A stretch of 64,000 nucleotides of DNA, from positions 25,911,688 to 25,975,687 of the forward strand of contig CM067363.1 in assembly GCA_034401795.1 (NCBI GenBank), read 5' to 3'. Positions within the stretch are counted from its first letter, which is position 1. Each line of letters starts with the position of its first letter. Shown here one piece after another: positions 24,150-35,659 of the stretch. Below the pieces are notes generated by a model. That model did not search any database. It worked only from the letters and a program-made list of their open reading frames with translations, and was not told where the DNA came from. The DNA comes from Chaetoderma sp. LZ-2023a (lineage: Eukaryota > Mollusca > Caudofoveata > Chaetodermatida > Chaetodermatidae). The position numbers and the translations under genes were made by a program.

Positions 24150-24482
24150 TGAGGGCATTATCAACCACGTGACGGGTATGCTGGCGACATAGTCAATTAC
24201 GTCGTGAATGACTCGATTTACTCCGTCTTAAACTCATAATAGTCCGTCAGGTTGTACTGATTAATAATCATTCTTTACTACTTAATACACATGTTAATGA
24301 CTATTTTGAAACTAATTTTACTGTGCGCTGTTGCTGCCATATGCAGCTCCGAATGTAATTAGTTTCAAAATATTAAACATGTTACCTGCATAGTTTCCTG
24401 TAAATCGACAGTCAGGGATCCCAACACGAGTGCGAAGTGTGGGTGGAGCTTAGCTAAAGATTGGCGGGGCATAGCTAATACT
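24150..24482 (-). mobile_element. HF1 copy, minus orientation
   Basis: ATCAACCACGTGACGG, AATTACGTCGTGAATGACTC, AATAGTCCGTCAGG, hairpin with GCGCTGTTGCTGCCATATGC and TAATTAGTTTCAAAATATTA, GTTACCTGCATAG, GGATCCCAACACGAGTGCG, GTGTGGGTGGAGCTTAGC, GGCGGGGCATAGCTAA. Confidence 0.85.
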
Positions 24483-24904
24483 GTTAACATCTTTTGGTCA
24501 GTATATTTTCTAATGGGTGTATATTCACAATGATAAGAAGGTATCACATTTAGCCATTTGCATAGACTGACGTTCTGGGTGTGATACAGCATAGCCTATG
24601 AGATGCGCTTGCCATTACACTAGACGTCCTTGGGGCACGCTCAATGACGACATTGTCTCTACTCTCCACTTTGACGAACTCGTTTAATACACCCTCGAGT
24701 AGTAGAAGCTAGGCTCCACAGCATCTGCCCATTTATTCTTGATGTATCAAACCACCTAAATCAGCTTTACCGATCCCACATCGTAAACCGGTTCAATATG
24801 GTGACTGGTTGGGGACCGCCGTAGTCCTGCTCACACCGAAAAAAAATAGTTAAATTACATTTTCGGTTTAGCCAATATTGATTAATCGTGTTTTAATTAT
24901 ATAT
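24483..24904. other. Unassigned
   Basis: No frame above 75 codons and no common repeat. Confidence 0.25.
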
Positions 24905-25120
24905 ATTGCTGTTAAGTCGGCCTCTGCAGTAGTCATGGCCAATTTACAGACATAACGAAGTCTATTTCTGAAGATGTACCACTGCAATGACTAGCTAGAT
25001 AACGAAACAAGATATTCCAGTGGTAAACTTCAGAAATTATCTCCCTTACTCTGCAAAATGATAACTTTCCATCCTTGAGAAAATTATACCAACTTTGTCC
25101 ATTAAAGGCTTAAACACAGA
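24905..25120. repeat. HF2 foldback copy, diverged
   Basis: GTCGGCCTCTGCAGTAGTC, GTACCACTGCAATGACTAGC, TAGATAACGAAACAAG centre (stem decayed), TATTCCAGTGGTAAAC, TTAAAGGCTTAAAC. Confidence 0.65.
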
Positions 25121-25229
25121 TCCATTTGAACATACAAAAGCCATCATTCCAATGGTGTTCTATTCTCACTATGTTGCTTATGATGAATGCCATTATATTT
25201 GTAAACCTTCCAATATTGTTATGCTAATG

Positions 25230-25990
25230 CGACTGCAAGAAGATGTGTGACGATAATTGAAGCTTGTTCAGTGTGTAATGGATGCAGCTCATGCCGTGTG
25301 AATAGTTCATTAATAACACTTCCGTGAAAGCACGTGCTTGCCTGTATCTAAGACTAATTGTTCAAACGTTCCGCTAATTTAAACAGGTTGTCCACATCGC
25401 GAGCTCCGAGGGACATTTAAATTGTCACATTTCAGATACAAAATAAGCATGCTTATTGGCGCTGTATATCTGAGCAAGGGGTGTGTCACAGCAAAGCTAA
25501 GTAACCACCATCATGCTTTGATAACTTTTTAAAGCTAAGATTACAGGTTTACGACCACCATGTCAGATGATGTCAGTTTGCGGTATATACCTGTAATAGG
25601 TGTACTTAAATAGACGTAGCATTGTTATAGAACTTGGTTAGAGAGACGGATTAAATTGTATATAAGGCGAGATTTCGGTCTTATAAGTTAATCATCCGCC
25701 ATCAGTGATTCACCGAACATCTCGTAGGTGTTCAGTTTGCGAGCTATTGCTTGTAGGCATAACGAAGCTCTGTTAGACTTAGCATAGCAGTAGCTTTAGG
25801 AGATAGTCAAATTCTTGTTAGTTGTACACATATTTTGAACCAAGTCTCTATTGTGAGCGATTTGGCTCTTGCTTCAAAACTTGTAATATTTACAAATAAA
25901 AGTTTAATCTTACGTTTATGTAAGACCTGAGTTTGTCAGTAATTCAGAAGTTAGGAATCTAGTCGGGAACTGGAAGCGACATCCAGCCCT
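25230..25990 (+). mobile_element. Possible solo LTR or other promoter-bearing repeat
   Basis: A TATA-like TTGTATATAAGGCGAG near 25655 is followed about 240 bp later by a polyadenylation signal (TTTACAAATAAAAG, 25889-25902), the promoter-to-poly-A arrangement of an LTR. Downstream, GGGAACTGGAAGCGACATCC could be primer-binding-site-like. I found no second LTR, no gag-pol frame and no target duplication, so the call is tentative; a small non-coding transcription unit is an alternative. Confidence 0.3.
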
Positions 25991-26331
25991 TACTTGGAGA
26001 TTAGAATAGTCAGATAGACCCAGCAGTCATTAAAGTAATATCGTCACTTCACCATCTGTCAGACGAGGCGAGCCCGACTGCCGTCATCCTTCGTCGTTAC
26101 CAGTAGTCGTTGTCGCAGCAACGCTAGTCAGCTACCGGTAGCGGTGAAGAATACCATCGTCATCATCAATTAAGTAAGAGGAAGTTCCTGAAGAAATCTA
26201 AAATCGTCAACGTGACCTCTTGGATGTCGCTGTTCATATTCTTAACATTTTTATCATTAATGGTTTATCCTTATTTATCACATTTTATTGGTACTCCTAA
26301 TTGCCATCAACGTTGCTGCGGCTGTTATCGA

Positions 26332-26335
26332 CGCA

Positions 26336-26403
<68 letters not shown>

Positions 26404-26420
26404 TTTCGTCGTCGTTGTTT

Positions 26421-26459
<39 letters not shown>

Positions 26460-26466
26460 GCGTCGT
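26332..26466. repeat. (GTC)n microsatellite
   Basis: GTC/TCG repeats with two GTTTTC interruptions. They produce an Arg-rich frame on plus (26212-26613) with a hydrophobic start; the frame is a microsatellite artefact. 25991-26331 has short CATCAT and GTCGTT runs and nothing else. Confidence 0.95.
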
Positions 26467-26778
26467 ATGCACCCGTCTAAACCCAATTATCAATGTATTG
26501 TATTCAGATCCATTATCATCATCAGAAACAATAAGTTCTGCTGTGTTCCTACATCCATCATTATAACAATTACCATATTCTTAAACGCGCTTGAGGCCAT
26601 TTATACGACATGAGCATAACATTGTTCCACGTGGATTTTTGGCGAAGATTTGTACTTACACAGAACAAATTTGAGGATGTAATTGGAAGTGAAATTGAAC
26701 AGAAACGAATTTAGGCATTCTTATCAGACATATAGTTGTATTGCTATATTAATCTGACACTTTATTAGGCTGGGGAAT
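26467..26778. other. Unassigned
   Basis: Ordinary sequence between two microsatellites; no frame or repeat recognised. Confidence 0.25.
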
Positions 26779-27066
<288 letters not shown>

Positions 27067-28669
27067 AGAAACATCACATTTTTTAGACTATACTAATGCA
27101 CTGAACTCTGAATTCAGCCTTTAAGATGGTATGTCGCCTTCTACAGATATTTAACCCTATGCCAACAGCTGTTCAGCGGGGGTGTTCCTTTCTTATCTGC
27201 AATTTATCACATCTCTCAGCCGAGCATGACGTTTCTCAGTGCTCCTTTCATTATTCTTGCTAGTGGTTGGTCCACTATCTATGGTCTGTAATACTGTACC
27301 AGTCTATACAATACCGTGACTATAATTTGTTCCGTAATCAGATGAGCAGCCACTCATACGGCGAAATTATATTATGTTATCATAAATACATTTGTGTTAT
27401 CTATATTAATCCGTCATGGTATACGAATACTTAATGGAATTTGCAATAAAAAAAAGATTTTCTTAGCAACATGATTTTCTCATATAAACGAGGTCGGTGA
27501 AGATATAGTGCACACTGCAATCCTGGATTTGAAATGGTCACAGGTATAATAGGCTACGGTAATTACTGATGCGAAAAACAATTTACTTCCAGGTGACACG
27601 TCCTGACAAATAATTAATTCCTTTGGACACTTGTGACAGACTACACAATGCACTCAAACCATTTGTATTATAGGAACCAGTGCATTTTCAAGAGTAAAGT
27701 GTATACAAAGATTGCGCTGTAATGATATTTGGCGACTGTCCAATTGGTTTTCTATCGAGTGTGCTGTCAACATTCTTGGCACCAAACCATGTTGCTTTGT
27801 TTAGGATGTTCAACTTCTTGGAATGCATATACGGATAGCCATTGCGAAATCTATGGACCGAAGGGAACTCTATGTGGGAAATATATGTGAACGAGTATGC
27901 TAACACGTTTGCAAATAGATTGGAATAACTGAGAAGACAATGCGTTGTTATTTACACTGTGTGCACTATTCAATGTCTTGGGCAATCATAAGAATCGGTA
28001 GTTTGTCGTAGCGTAAATATGTCTAAAAGGAGTTATGGGGCTAATTAGAAAGATCAATGTCTCTGTCAGTAGCGATACTGTATGCGTGTGTAGGAAAGCG
28101 TATATATAATTATATCATGCAATACTATCTAGTGTCTAAATGCGTGGGCACGTATATGCGTGAGTGCGTCTATTTTCGTGCATGGTATCACATTAGCATG
28201 TGCATGCGTGTGAGTGATTGCGAGTAGCTGCATCCCAGGAATCAATGGTGCATTTTTGATCAAGCTGTAAGATAATGCGATAAGATAGTATTTCAAGACT
28301 TGTGTCTTCATATAGAAATAAAGATATGTATGTGGCTTCTGATCAGGTTACAGATCAATGGATTTCCTATGAAAGAACCATGACTTTAAATATTAAAGCC
28401 TATCGGCAACACAATTTTGATAGTCATCTATAGGATACACCTTAAATTCATTCAACATTAGATAGCAGCTAGTGGTAAATTATCAAAAATAATCTTCTCT
28501 TGGCCCGCAAATGGACATTCTTCAATATGTCCGGGGATGTCATTCGTTGCAGGCTTCGCCATTATAGGCCTACATCGACAGAAAATGTGTTAGTCTATGT
28601 AATTTCGTCTTGTTTAGCCATGCATGTATGCTCCTCTCTCCATAGCGATTCCCATAGTCTGGTGCTAGG

Positions 28670-28712
28670 CTCCCACTCCACCCCTCCAACCCCCCCCCGC
28701 ACCCCACCCCCT
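28670..28712. repeat. C-rich tract
   Basis: Several runs of four to nine C in about 43 bp, G-rich on the minus strand. It could form i-motif / G-quadruplex structure; absent from block A at the same site (about 4070). Confidence 0.7.
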
Positions 28713-29392
28713 CTAATCGATACTGGTAATTGGAAAAAAAATACACCCGTGTAACTGTTCTTACTGTCATTTGCAGATCCATGTGTCAGTATGCTAGAAC
28801 ATATCCAATGCTATGTTTTAAAGAAAGTATATGCTTTTGAAATGAAAAGCAGATGCTGGATTGGCACACCGTGAATAGGATGCTCATTGCCATTGTTTCA
28901 GTCTCGCAGAATCCACAATCTTGAAACAATCATAAATCGTATCGCTACATGAGACAATGTGTAATTGGCGTAACAATGCGCGTACAGCGACCCTGTCCTT
29001 ATACATGGCAGTCTTTCTATGTGAATGGCCCATACATCAGAACAGTTCTGTTATTAAGGCTCCAAAATTACTAAATATAGGCAGATATTTCGATCATATT
29101 GCACTCTCCTGGGTAGTAAATATATATTTATTGCCGTTTAACATCGATATCCGGGGATGTTAAATGAACGTCGATAGAGTGTATGTGGCATCTCTGGCAA
29201 TAATTATAAGCTTTATATATCACTGGCTAGACATCTTTCTTCTATACTCATCGAAGGTATGTAGCAACATTCTTGGCATTTTGCACTCAAACTCGATACA
29301 TTGTTTGTCTCCCCATACGTCACACCAATGTGTAGATGGCACTTGTATTCGGTTAATAGATTATAGACACTAGAGTACTAATATGATGCGCC

Positions 29393-29815
29393 TTTTCTAG
29401 CTAACCTTCGCCCATTGTGGGATCCACTTCTTGCTAATTATCAACCACGTGTTGGTCGTGCTAGGATCGAGTTATATATTTTTAATCCTAAATTCTCAGA
29501 ACCCCAATTTGAAGGTAACTATGCATGAAACCAGTTGAATAGTTTGAAGCTAATTTGACTGGGGGTGGGGCGGGTGGGGTGGGGATTAGTGGCGGTTACT
29601 GCCTATGGCAGCACCAAATCCCTGCAAATTTGTTTCAGGATATTCAACACAATATGTATTTAATGGTAAATTCATCAAAGTCATACAATTCGTACACGTG
29701 ATCGCATCTTTGAGCTTCAGGGAGGGGCTATAATATGATATTATAAGTATTGCGTCGACCTACACGTGATGTAATTGATTATGGCGGCATGCACATGTGT
29801 GACAGCTTGTATTTC
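29393..29815 (+). mobile_element. HF1 copy with G-rich insertion in the hairpin
   Basis: CTAGCTAACCTTCGCCC, AGTTGAATAGTTTGAAGC, TAATTTGACTGGGG then a G-rich stretch, CTGCCTATGGCAGCACC, TTTGTTTCAGGATATTCAAC, AAGTCATACAATTCGTACAC, CACGTGATGTAATTGATTAT. It occupies the place of the tetranucleotide arrays of blocks A and B. Confidence 0.8.
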
Positions 29816-29924
29816 TCCCTAATAGCAAATGTATAGTAGATTTACAACTTCAGTTAGAAGTGTATCGTTAGCATAGTATACGATTACCATTCTCTTGTGG
29901 GTTACTATGCTCATATTGTCATCG

Positions 29925-30060
29925 AGCCAGTCATTGCAGTGGTCAATTAACAAAAATAATGGTCTCTTGGGCTGCAAATTGACCTTCCTCAAGACCACTG
30001 CAGAGGCCGGTTTTTGACCGGCTTCATCACGGCATGATTAAATTTCACAGAATCTGCGCA
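29925..30060. repeat. HF2 right half (block C)
   Basis: TCATCGAGCCAGTCATTGC, ATGGTCTCTTGGGCTGC, CCTCAAGACCACTGCAGAGG, then TGACCGGCTTCATCACGG. The left half is missing. Confidence 0.7.
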
Positions 30061-30233
30061 TCTAGTGTGACTTAAGTGCCATTGTAGCAGTATGTGTGTA
30101 TTTAAAAACCGGGCATTCTGTGCGAAATACACCACGTAAGTGGAATGCACATTAATTAAATTCGCTTTATTATTTTGAAAGTAATTATATCGAGACAGCA
30201 ACGAGTTCATCTGAATTGTATGAATATAGTTAA

Positions 30234-30582
30234 ATGTGCATATTCACACCAGAATGCTTGAAAATAAAATTGGTACAATTGTATGCTTTTATAGGCTTAC
30301 ATTTTGTGTCTATATGTAATGAAACGAAATAAATCTTAACAGATGGTGATTTCATTCCATATAAATTAATATAGTTTTTAAGTTGCGAAATTGAAATAGA
30401 GGCTCGTGCCTCTATTTCAATTTCGCAACTTAAACAATTATATTAATTTATATGGAATGAAATCATCGCATGCTACGATTTATTTCGTTTCATTACATAA
30501 GTATAGTCTCACGGTTTAAGCCTCTAAAAGTATATAATTTAAACAATATTATGTTCAGTAATTTTGCTGTGAATATGCATAT
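30234..30582. mobile_element. PBM: palindromic MITE with TTAA target duplication
   Basis: Flanked by TTAA (30230-30233 and 30583-30586). Ends ATGTGCATATTCACACC and GCTGTGAATATGCATAT are inverted. The interior is almost one long palindrome, centred on TAGAGGCTCGTGCCTCTA, with arms of about 80 bp (roughly 30319-30490). Block B has one intact TTAA at the equivalent place (15668-15671). TTAA duplication is the hallmark of piggyBac elements; the assignment to that superfamily is inferred. Confidence 0.85.
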
Positions 30583-30784
30583 TTAACTTAATATTTTTAC
30601 TGTATACCATAGGCAGTGGATCAAATAGCACACTGAATATTGAACGATCTGGACAATAAACGTATCATTCGGTGGAAGTTCGTTGCTGTGCCGCGTCTTA
30701 AATCAGTACAGAGAATTATCTGAGCAATGCCAGAAAACGGGTTTTCTATATTTCTATTGTACAAATACCATTAATTAAGTTTGA

Positions 30785-31085
30785 AACCGATAAACGAAAC
30801 ACAAGTGGGGTCTGGAGGGTAAATTTGTCTTCGGAAATTCGTTCAACACAGAAAAAGTCTCTCCATTGCCACTCAAGTGAAAATCCGCACACTGTAACCT
30901 GCAGCCATAGTAATCAGAAATGCAATAACATCATCCAATCTTTCCCTGTAAGTTAAGTCGAATTGAGGGGTTATATGCTACGTGAGAGGTTACCAACGAG
31001 GAGGTTTGGCGAACAGTTATGTCAAAATCGGTGGCAAATGACATCCTTCGAAATGGCACATTTCCTTAATGAGCTCGCATAAGCT
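30785..31085 (+). repeat. F3 dispersed repeat, copy 3
   Basis: GAAACACAAGTGGGGTCTGG to TTTCCTTAATGAGCTC, with AATACCATTAATTAAG before it. Confidence 0.7.
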
Positions 31086-31194
31086 CAACAATCGATTACA
31101 AAATACGCAGTTCTCGTCAGCTTTCACCATACACATACACACCGCATACAACTATACGATGTGATGCATGCACCGCTAAATGCAAAGGAGGAAT

Positions 31195-31425
31195 CCAGTG
31201 TTAGCTAAACTCTGAACATCCCTAACTAAGCGCCACCCACCCTTCACGCCTCTTCGGATCGATCGATCCCTAAAGTAACGGACTATCAAATTCTGGTAAA
31301 CACTACACAGGTAAGCAGGTGAATTTCACTGGGAGTTGTTGCTGTCATTTTCCAGTCAAATTAGTTTCATCATATTCGAAAGCATATGCATTAATTAGTA
31401 AAGACATACATTTCGTACAGTAACG
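31195..31425 (+). mobile_element. HF1 copy, right arm missing
   Basis: GCGCCACCCACCCTTCACG, GGATCGATCGATCCC, CAGGTAAGC (31308-31316), a hairpin shortened to CTGGGAGTTGTTGCTGTCAT, GTCAAATTAGTTTCATCATA, AAAGACATACATTTCGTAC. Confidence 0.8.
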
Positions 31426-31579
31426 CTTGAAATAGTGTCTTCTCTGACATCTATATGACATATCTATATTGCAGTTATACATCATTCTCTTCATTGTATT
31501 ATAAATGATGAGCACATAAGGCCATATGCAAGGACACTAGCATAGGTCATGCCTGTGAGGTGCTGTATTTTTTATGTAA

Positions 31580-31712
31580 AAGGAGAGAGAGAGAGAGGGA
31601 GGGAGGGATGGAGGGAGGGAGGGAGAGAGAGATAGAGAGGGAGGGAGGGAGGGAGGGAGGGAGGGAGGGAGGGAGGGAGGGAGGGAGGGAGGGATGGAGA
31701 GAGAGAGAGGGG
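31580..31712. repeat. (GGGA)n/(GA)n microsatellite
   Basis: Purine-only run of GGGA and GAGA units with two ATGGA breaks. The Arg-Glu-Gly frame over it is not a gene. Such a purine tract could form triplex DNA. Confidence 0.95.
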
Positions 31713-32261
31713 TGGGACTACAGCTTCTTGCCAGTATCAGTATTTTCGGGAAGCATAAATTAGTATTTATCAGTAGATACTTGTCACTATTCCCTGTTGA
31801 CTAATGCGTAATTTCAGTTCACAGAAAAGCTAATAAGACATCGTGTATTCGTACACGGCCAAAAGACTGAATTAAACAGAACGTCTAGTTAGCAAGATGT
31901 ACACTATGGTATCTCCATCAAACGAAGTGGAAAAGATAAAGTGGTGGTCACGTTTCACAAATCTCAGAGAACATTCCATCAGAGAGGGAGGGTTGATGTG
32001 CAAATACAAATAGCTATTTCTCAGCCAACGCATGTGTGGGCACAACCACTAGTCCCATAACACGTGATGCTTACAAGATGGCGCTCTCGGTTGACCGAAT
32101 TGATTGCATGCTATGGCCAATTCTGCGTGATATAGGCATCTGTTGCTGCATGGGAACCTGTTACGGAAACATCATAATTGCACTGCCATCACTAAGCATT
32201 TGTGATCGTGGTGGTGTCAACCAATTGTTCAACTTCGGCCAATCAGGTGCAGTCATATTCA
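31713..32261. other. Unassigned
   Basis: A 92-codon frame (32036-32314, +) runs into the next HF1 copy and is not recognised. No other repeat seen. Confidence 0.25.
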
Positions 32262-32612
32262 ACAACGTCACATGTAGGCTGACGTCACAATCAATTGCGT
32301 CATGTATGACTTGATTTAGTCCGACATAAACGCTTAATAATCCGTCAGGCTATAGGAATTGCGTGTCTTTGCTATTTAATACAGATGCTGTTGAATACTT
32401 TTACACTGATCTGACTGGGCGCTGTTGCTGCCATAGGCAGAAACACCGCCGAGTCAAATTAGTTTCAAAATATTCAACGACTTATCTGTACAGTTTTCTG
32501 GAAATTGAGATTCATGCGTACAGGGATTGGTCGCTCCCAACATTGGCAAAGCGTGGGTGGAATTTAGTTTTAGATATGTGTGCATCGCTAAAACCGGATT
32601 ACTCCATTTGCA
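32262..32612 (-). mobile_element. HF1 copy, minus orientation
   Basis: TGACGTCA (32280-32287), AATTGCGTCATGTATGACTT, AATAATCCGTCAGGC, ATGCTGTTGAATAC, hairpin GACTGGGCGCTGTTGCTGCC, AATTAGTTTCAAAATATTC, TACAGTTTTCTGGAAATTG, GCGTGGGTGGAATTTAG, ending ACCGGATTACTCCATTT. Confidence 0.85.
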
Positions 32613-32994
32613 CTGCACATAGGTTTGGTTTAGTTGGCAACCAATAAATGGGCAACTCATGCCTGTTCCTATTTTCCAATAGTGAACTCTTCATTGATAC
32701 TAAAATGCTGGGATTTACTTACACAGCGTCTACCAGATTCACACAGATTATTTTCTAAATATCGACCGCCATAAGCTGACCAATTATTTTTTATCAGACC
32801 TCGATTTCCGTACTAATAAAACGTGACGTCACATATTAATATTGCGGTAATGATTGATATTACTATAATGCGTGAACATTTATTTCCACGCGATTATCTT
32901 TTCCTGTCGTCAAAATGTACCTTTGCGTGGCATGTCGCTTTTGAGAGAAATGATAGTACATAAAACATAATTGGCAATGCAAGGCACATGCGGA
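32613..32994. other. Unassigned; isolated CRE word
   Basis: A perfect TGACGTCA lies at 32824-32831 outside any clear HF1 copy. Otherwise nothing recognised. Confidence 0.3.
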
Positions 32995-33195
32995 TGTGGA
33001 TTTTGAAGCTGCTTTACTGGAATCTGTTGCAGCATATGCCACCAACATTTTCTTGCTAAATTATTTACAAAAAGGCTCGACAGGTTATACACACATACGT
33101 GCAACATCACCATGTCAAATTAGTTTCAAAATATTCGCCAGAAGGTGTATTAAATATTAAAGACATACAATTCGTACAACGTGACACTCATCTAG
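32995..33195 (+). mobile_element. HF1-like remnants (two pieces)
   Basis: A decayed hairpin (CTGTTGCAGCATATGCCACC) at 32995-33085 is followed by a second right half, GTCAAATTAGTTTCAAAATA to AAAGACATACAATTCGTAC (33115-33185). The sequence runs straight into block S2. Confidence 0.6.
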
Positions 33196-33681
33196 CTCGC
33201 CAACTACTAACTGGCAATCAAATGTTTTTGATATGTCATGAGTATCTTTCGAAACTGCAAAACATATACAGCAAATGGGTCACCATGGCAGATAAAAGCC
33301 ATTACGAGGCAGCGTTCTTCAGAATAATCAACCGCTGTCATGACTTGTTGCTTTGATGTTGAGAGACGGGGCTTGTAAGGAGCAGTGTCGAGAAATTGGG
33401 CGGGTGTGAAATTAACATTAACGGACGACGGGCTGGAAACAGGATTTCAATAAATCAACGATGATAAAGAAGAGTTACGCGAACACTAAGGACTACCCGT
33501 GTGTCTGACATTCTAGATCAATGGTACTTCATCTTAGAACTTGCACGCTTAGGGTCTCCCAAGAGAGATTAAGTTACTTGAATTAAGAACATTTTCTGGG
33601 ACTGTTATTTCTAGATCCGGAGCGGATCTCTAAATCCTGATGATAATGCCGTTGTTGTTGTTGCTGCTGTTGTTGTTGTTT

Positions 33682-33737
<56 letters not shown>

Positions 33738-35160
33738 GGGGATGTGACCTTTTGATTCTTGTGTCTGCTCCTCATTAAATCTTCTTCTAATCTTGCTGAG
33801 ACTTCACACACGTAGTCTGGTGATATAAGTCCCGACATCGCCACAGGGCCCGATTTCCGATTCATTGCGCTGCTGAGTTTCAGTACGGCGCCTTAATATT
33901 AAATATTAAATTCGGTACTTCTCCGTTAATGATAACTGTAACTTGATAAAACTATCGACATCATTAGGGATCCCTGGTAGGTGTATACGGCCACAACCCC
34001 CTCGCCACCTTTACATTTTAATATCGCTACTCCTCCGTTATTAATGAGAAGCTCTCTATAAACACTTGAGAGAGATATTCTATGTTTTACTGGTGACATC
34101 ATTGCGGAGCCAGACTTTCGAGTCACTGCCCTGCAATGTTTTAGTAGGGCGCTTCACCATTACTCTTTTAAATCGTTATTCCTCCATGACTGATGAACTG
34201 GTATCGATAAGACTTGAGATAGATATCCGATGGGCAACTCTTAACCACTTGTACCAATAAGGCCAACACACCACATTCCTTGAAGATTTTTATCGATATT
34301 CTATTGAGCATGTTGAAACTAATTTGACTGGGGGCTGTCAAATTAGTTTTAAAATACTCAACAGCGTGCCTGTACTATCGTTTTAAAATTGCGATTCTGG
34401 GAACTCAGCTACAAAGGATTGCCATCGATACGGAGACAGATTATCAATTCAATGCCCTGCTGGTTTTAATAGGTCGCTCCGACCTTAAATACTAAAATCG
34501 TTATTAATGACTGTATCTCGATAACACTAGAGACGGATATTCTACGGGGAACTTTTAAAATCATGACGCATCCGGATCTTCGATTTACTGCCATGTATCC
34601 GGGCTCCCCGCCATTAATGTTAAACTCGCTACTCCTACTTCATTATTGAACAGATCTTGTTATGACTCGTGATAGATATTCAATGTGTAACATCTGACAT
34701 CATTACGAAGGCAGATTTTCGATTCGGTGCCCTGCTGGGTTTTAGTAGGGCGCTCAATCCTTAAATTGTAACGTCGCTATTTAATGATTAACGGATCTCG
34801 ATAAAGCTTGACAAAGATATTGTATGGACCCCTGATTTACTGCACTGCTGGGTTTTAGACGGGTGGCCCGCCGTTGTTTAATTTTTTAAATCGCTACCCA
34901 TCCTTTAGAGATGAACGAATACTGACGAAACATGTGAATGCCATTCTATGGGCCACTCTCGACATCAGTATCGAGCTCAATTTTATATTCAGTGCCCTGA
35001 TGGGCAACCATTAACGTTTGCAGTCAACCCTCCAACGTTATTAACTGACTGATCTTGATTAATCTTGAGGAGGTATTCTTGCTGTAATTGTTCACCTCAT
35101 AACGGAGCCGATTTTCGATTCGCCTTTAAATTGTAACATCGATAGCAGTTGAGGAATGTT
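33190..35160 (+). repeat. Paralogous block S2, tandem unit array
   Basis: Pair of 21960-23715 and longer. After a (GTT)n run (33649-33740; 22540-22565 in S1), the tandem unit recurs with the word CTGCCCTGC or a variant near 33865, 34125, 34450, 34588, 34716, 34836 and 34995. Spacing is about 120-160 bp where uninterrupted. Typical pieces: TTTTAGTAGGGCGC, GCTACTCCTCCGTTATTAAT, GATCTCGATAA, GATATTCTA. It behaves like a degenerate satellite; no protein frame. Confidence 0.75.
34308..34390 (-). mobile_element. HF1 core with hairpin centre deleted (block S2)
   Basis: TGTTGAAACTAATTTGACTG is joined through GGGGGCTGTCAAATTAG directly to the returning arm, then TTAAAATACTCAACAGC. The inner GCTGTTGCTGCC..GGCAGCAACA part seen in its sister (23306) is gone, a typical hairpin-deletion product. 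Confidence 0.75.
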
Positions 35161-35284
35161 CCGGATCGCACGAGCGTTGATGTCTTATCGAGCTTCATGA
35201 CAATTGAGACGCCCTTTTAATGATGCACAGTGCGATTCTTGTTAAGCTTGGCACACCTTCTACGCGTGCTGAATCGATTTGGAC

Positions 35285-35390
35285 ATTTTTAAACCGGGCG
35301 TCCAATACAGGTTAACAATACAGGTACGCTTTTGAATATTTTGAAACTAATTTAACCGGGCGGTTACATAGCAGTAGCCCGAGTCGATCA
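35285..35390 (+). repeat. HF1 fragment
   Basis: AATACAGGTACGCTTTTGAA, TATTTTGAAACTAATTTAAC, CGGGCGGTTACATAGC. The right half is missing. 35391-35659 is otherwise unassigned. Confidence 0.55.
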
Positions 35391-35659
35391 GTGCCCGCGT
35401 ACAATGTGCGCGCATTCAGCAGGTGTACACATCAGCAGGCATCCGATACACGGCGCGTTGATAAACGCATGTCATCCTTGTCATGTAGATGCCATTATTT
35501 ACTCACACGTGCGACCTATGTCAATAAATAGTCATACTGCGAAGATAGTCCGCGCAATATAGAGTGCTAAAGCGAAGAATTGATAGATATGCACACATCT
35601 ACGTCGGGCAGTACATACTGCCTAGATCTAATGAATGGATCTAAGGGATGAATCCGATC

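Larger units (their letters stand above)
27067..31200 (+). repeat. Paralogous block C, with HF1 and PBM insertions
   Basis: Third block copy. It starts with TTCAGCCTTTAAGATGG, carries the minus-strand frame at 27688-27906 (72 codons, sharing YPYMHSKKLNILNKATWF with A and B), a GT-rich tract (28135-28240), the 28860-29390 segment, an HF1 insertion replacing the tetranucleotide arrays, HF2, PBM and F3. Confidence 0.8.

Noticed and set aside
26212..26613. 133-codon frame with hydrophobic start and poly-Arg
   Set aside because: The Arg run is the GTC microsatellite; the rest is too short and unrecognised to support a gene.
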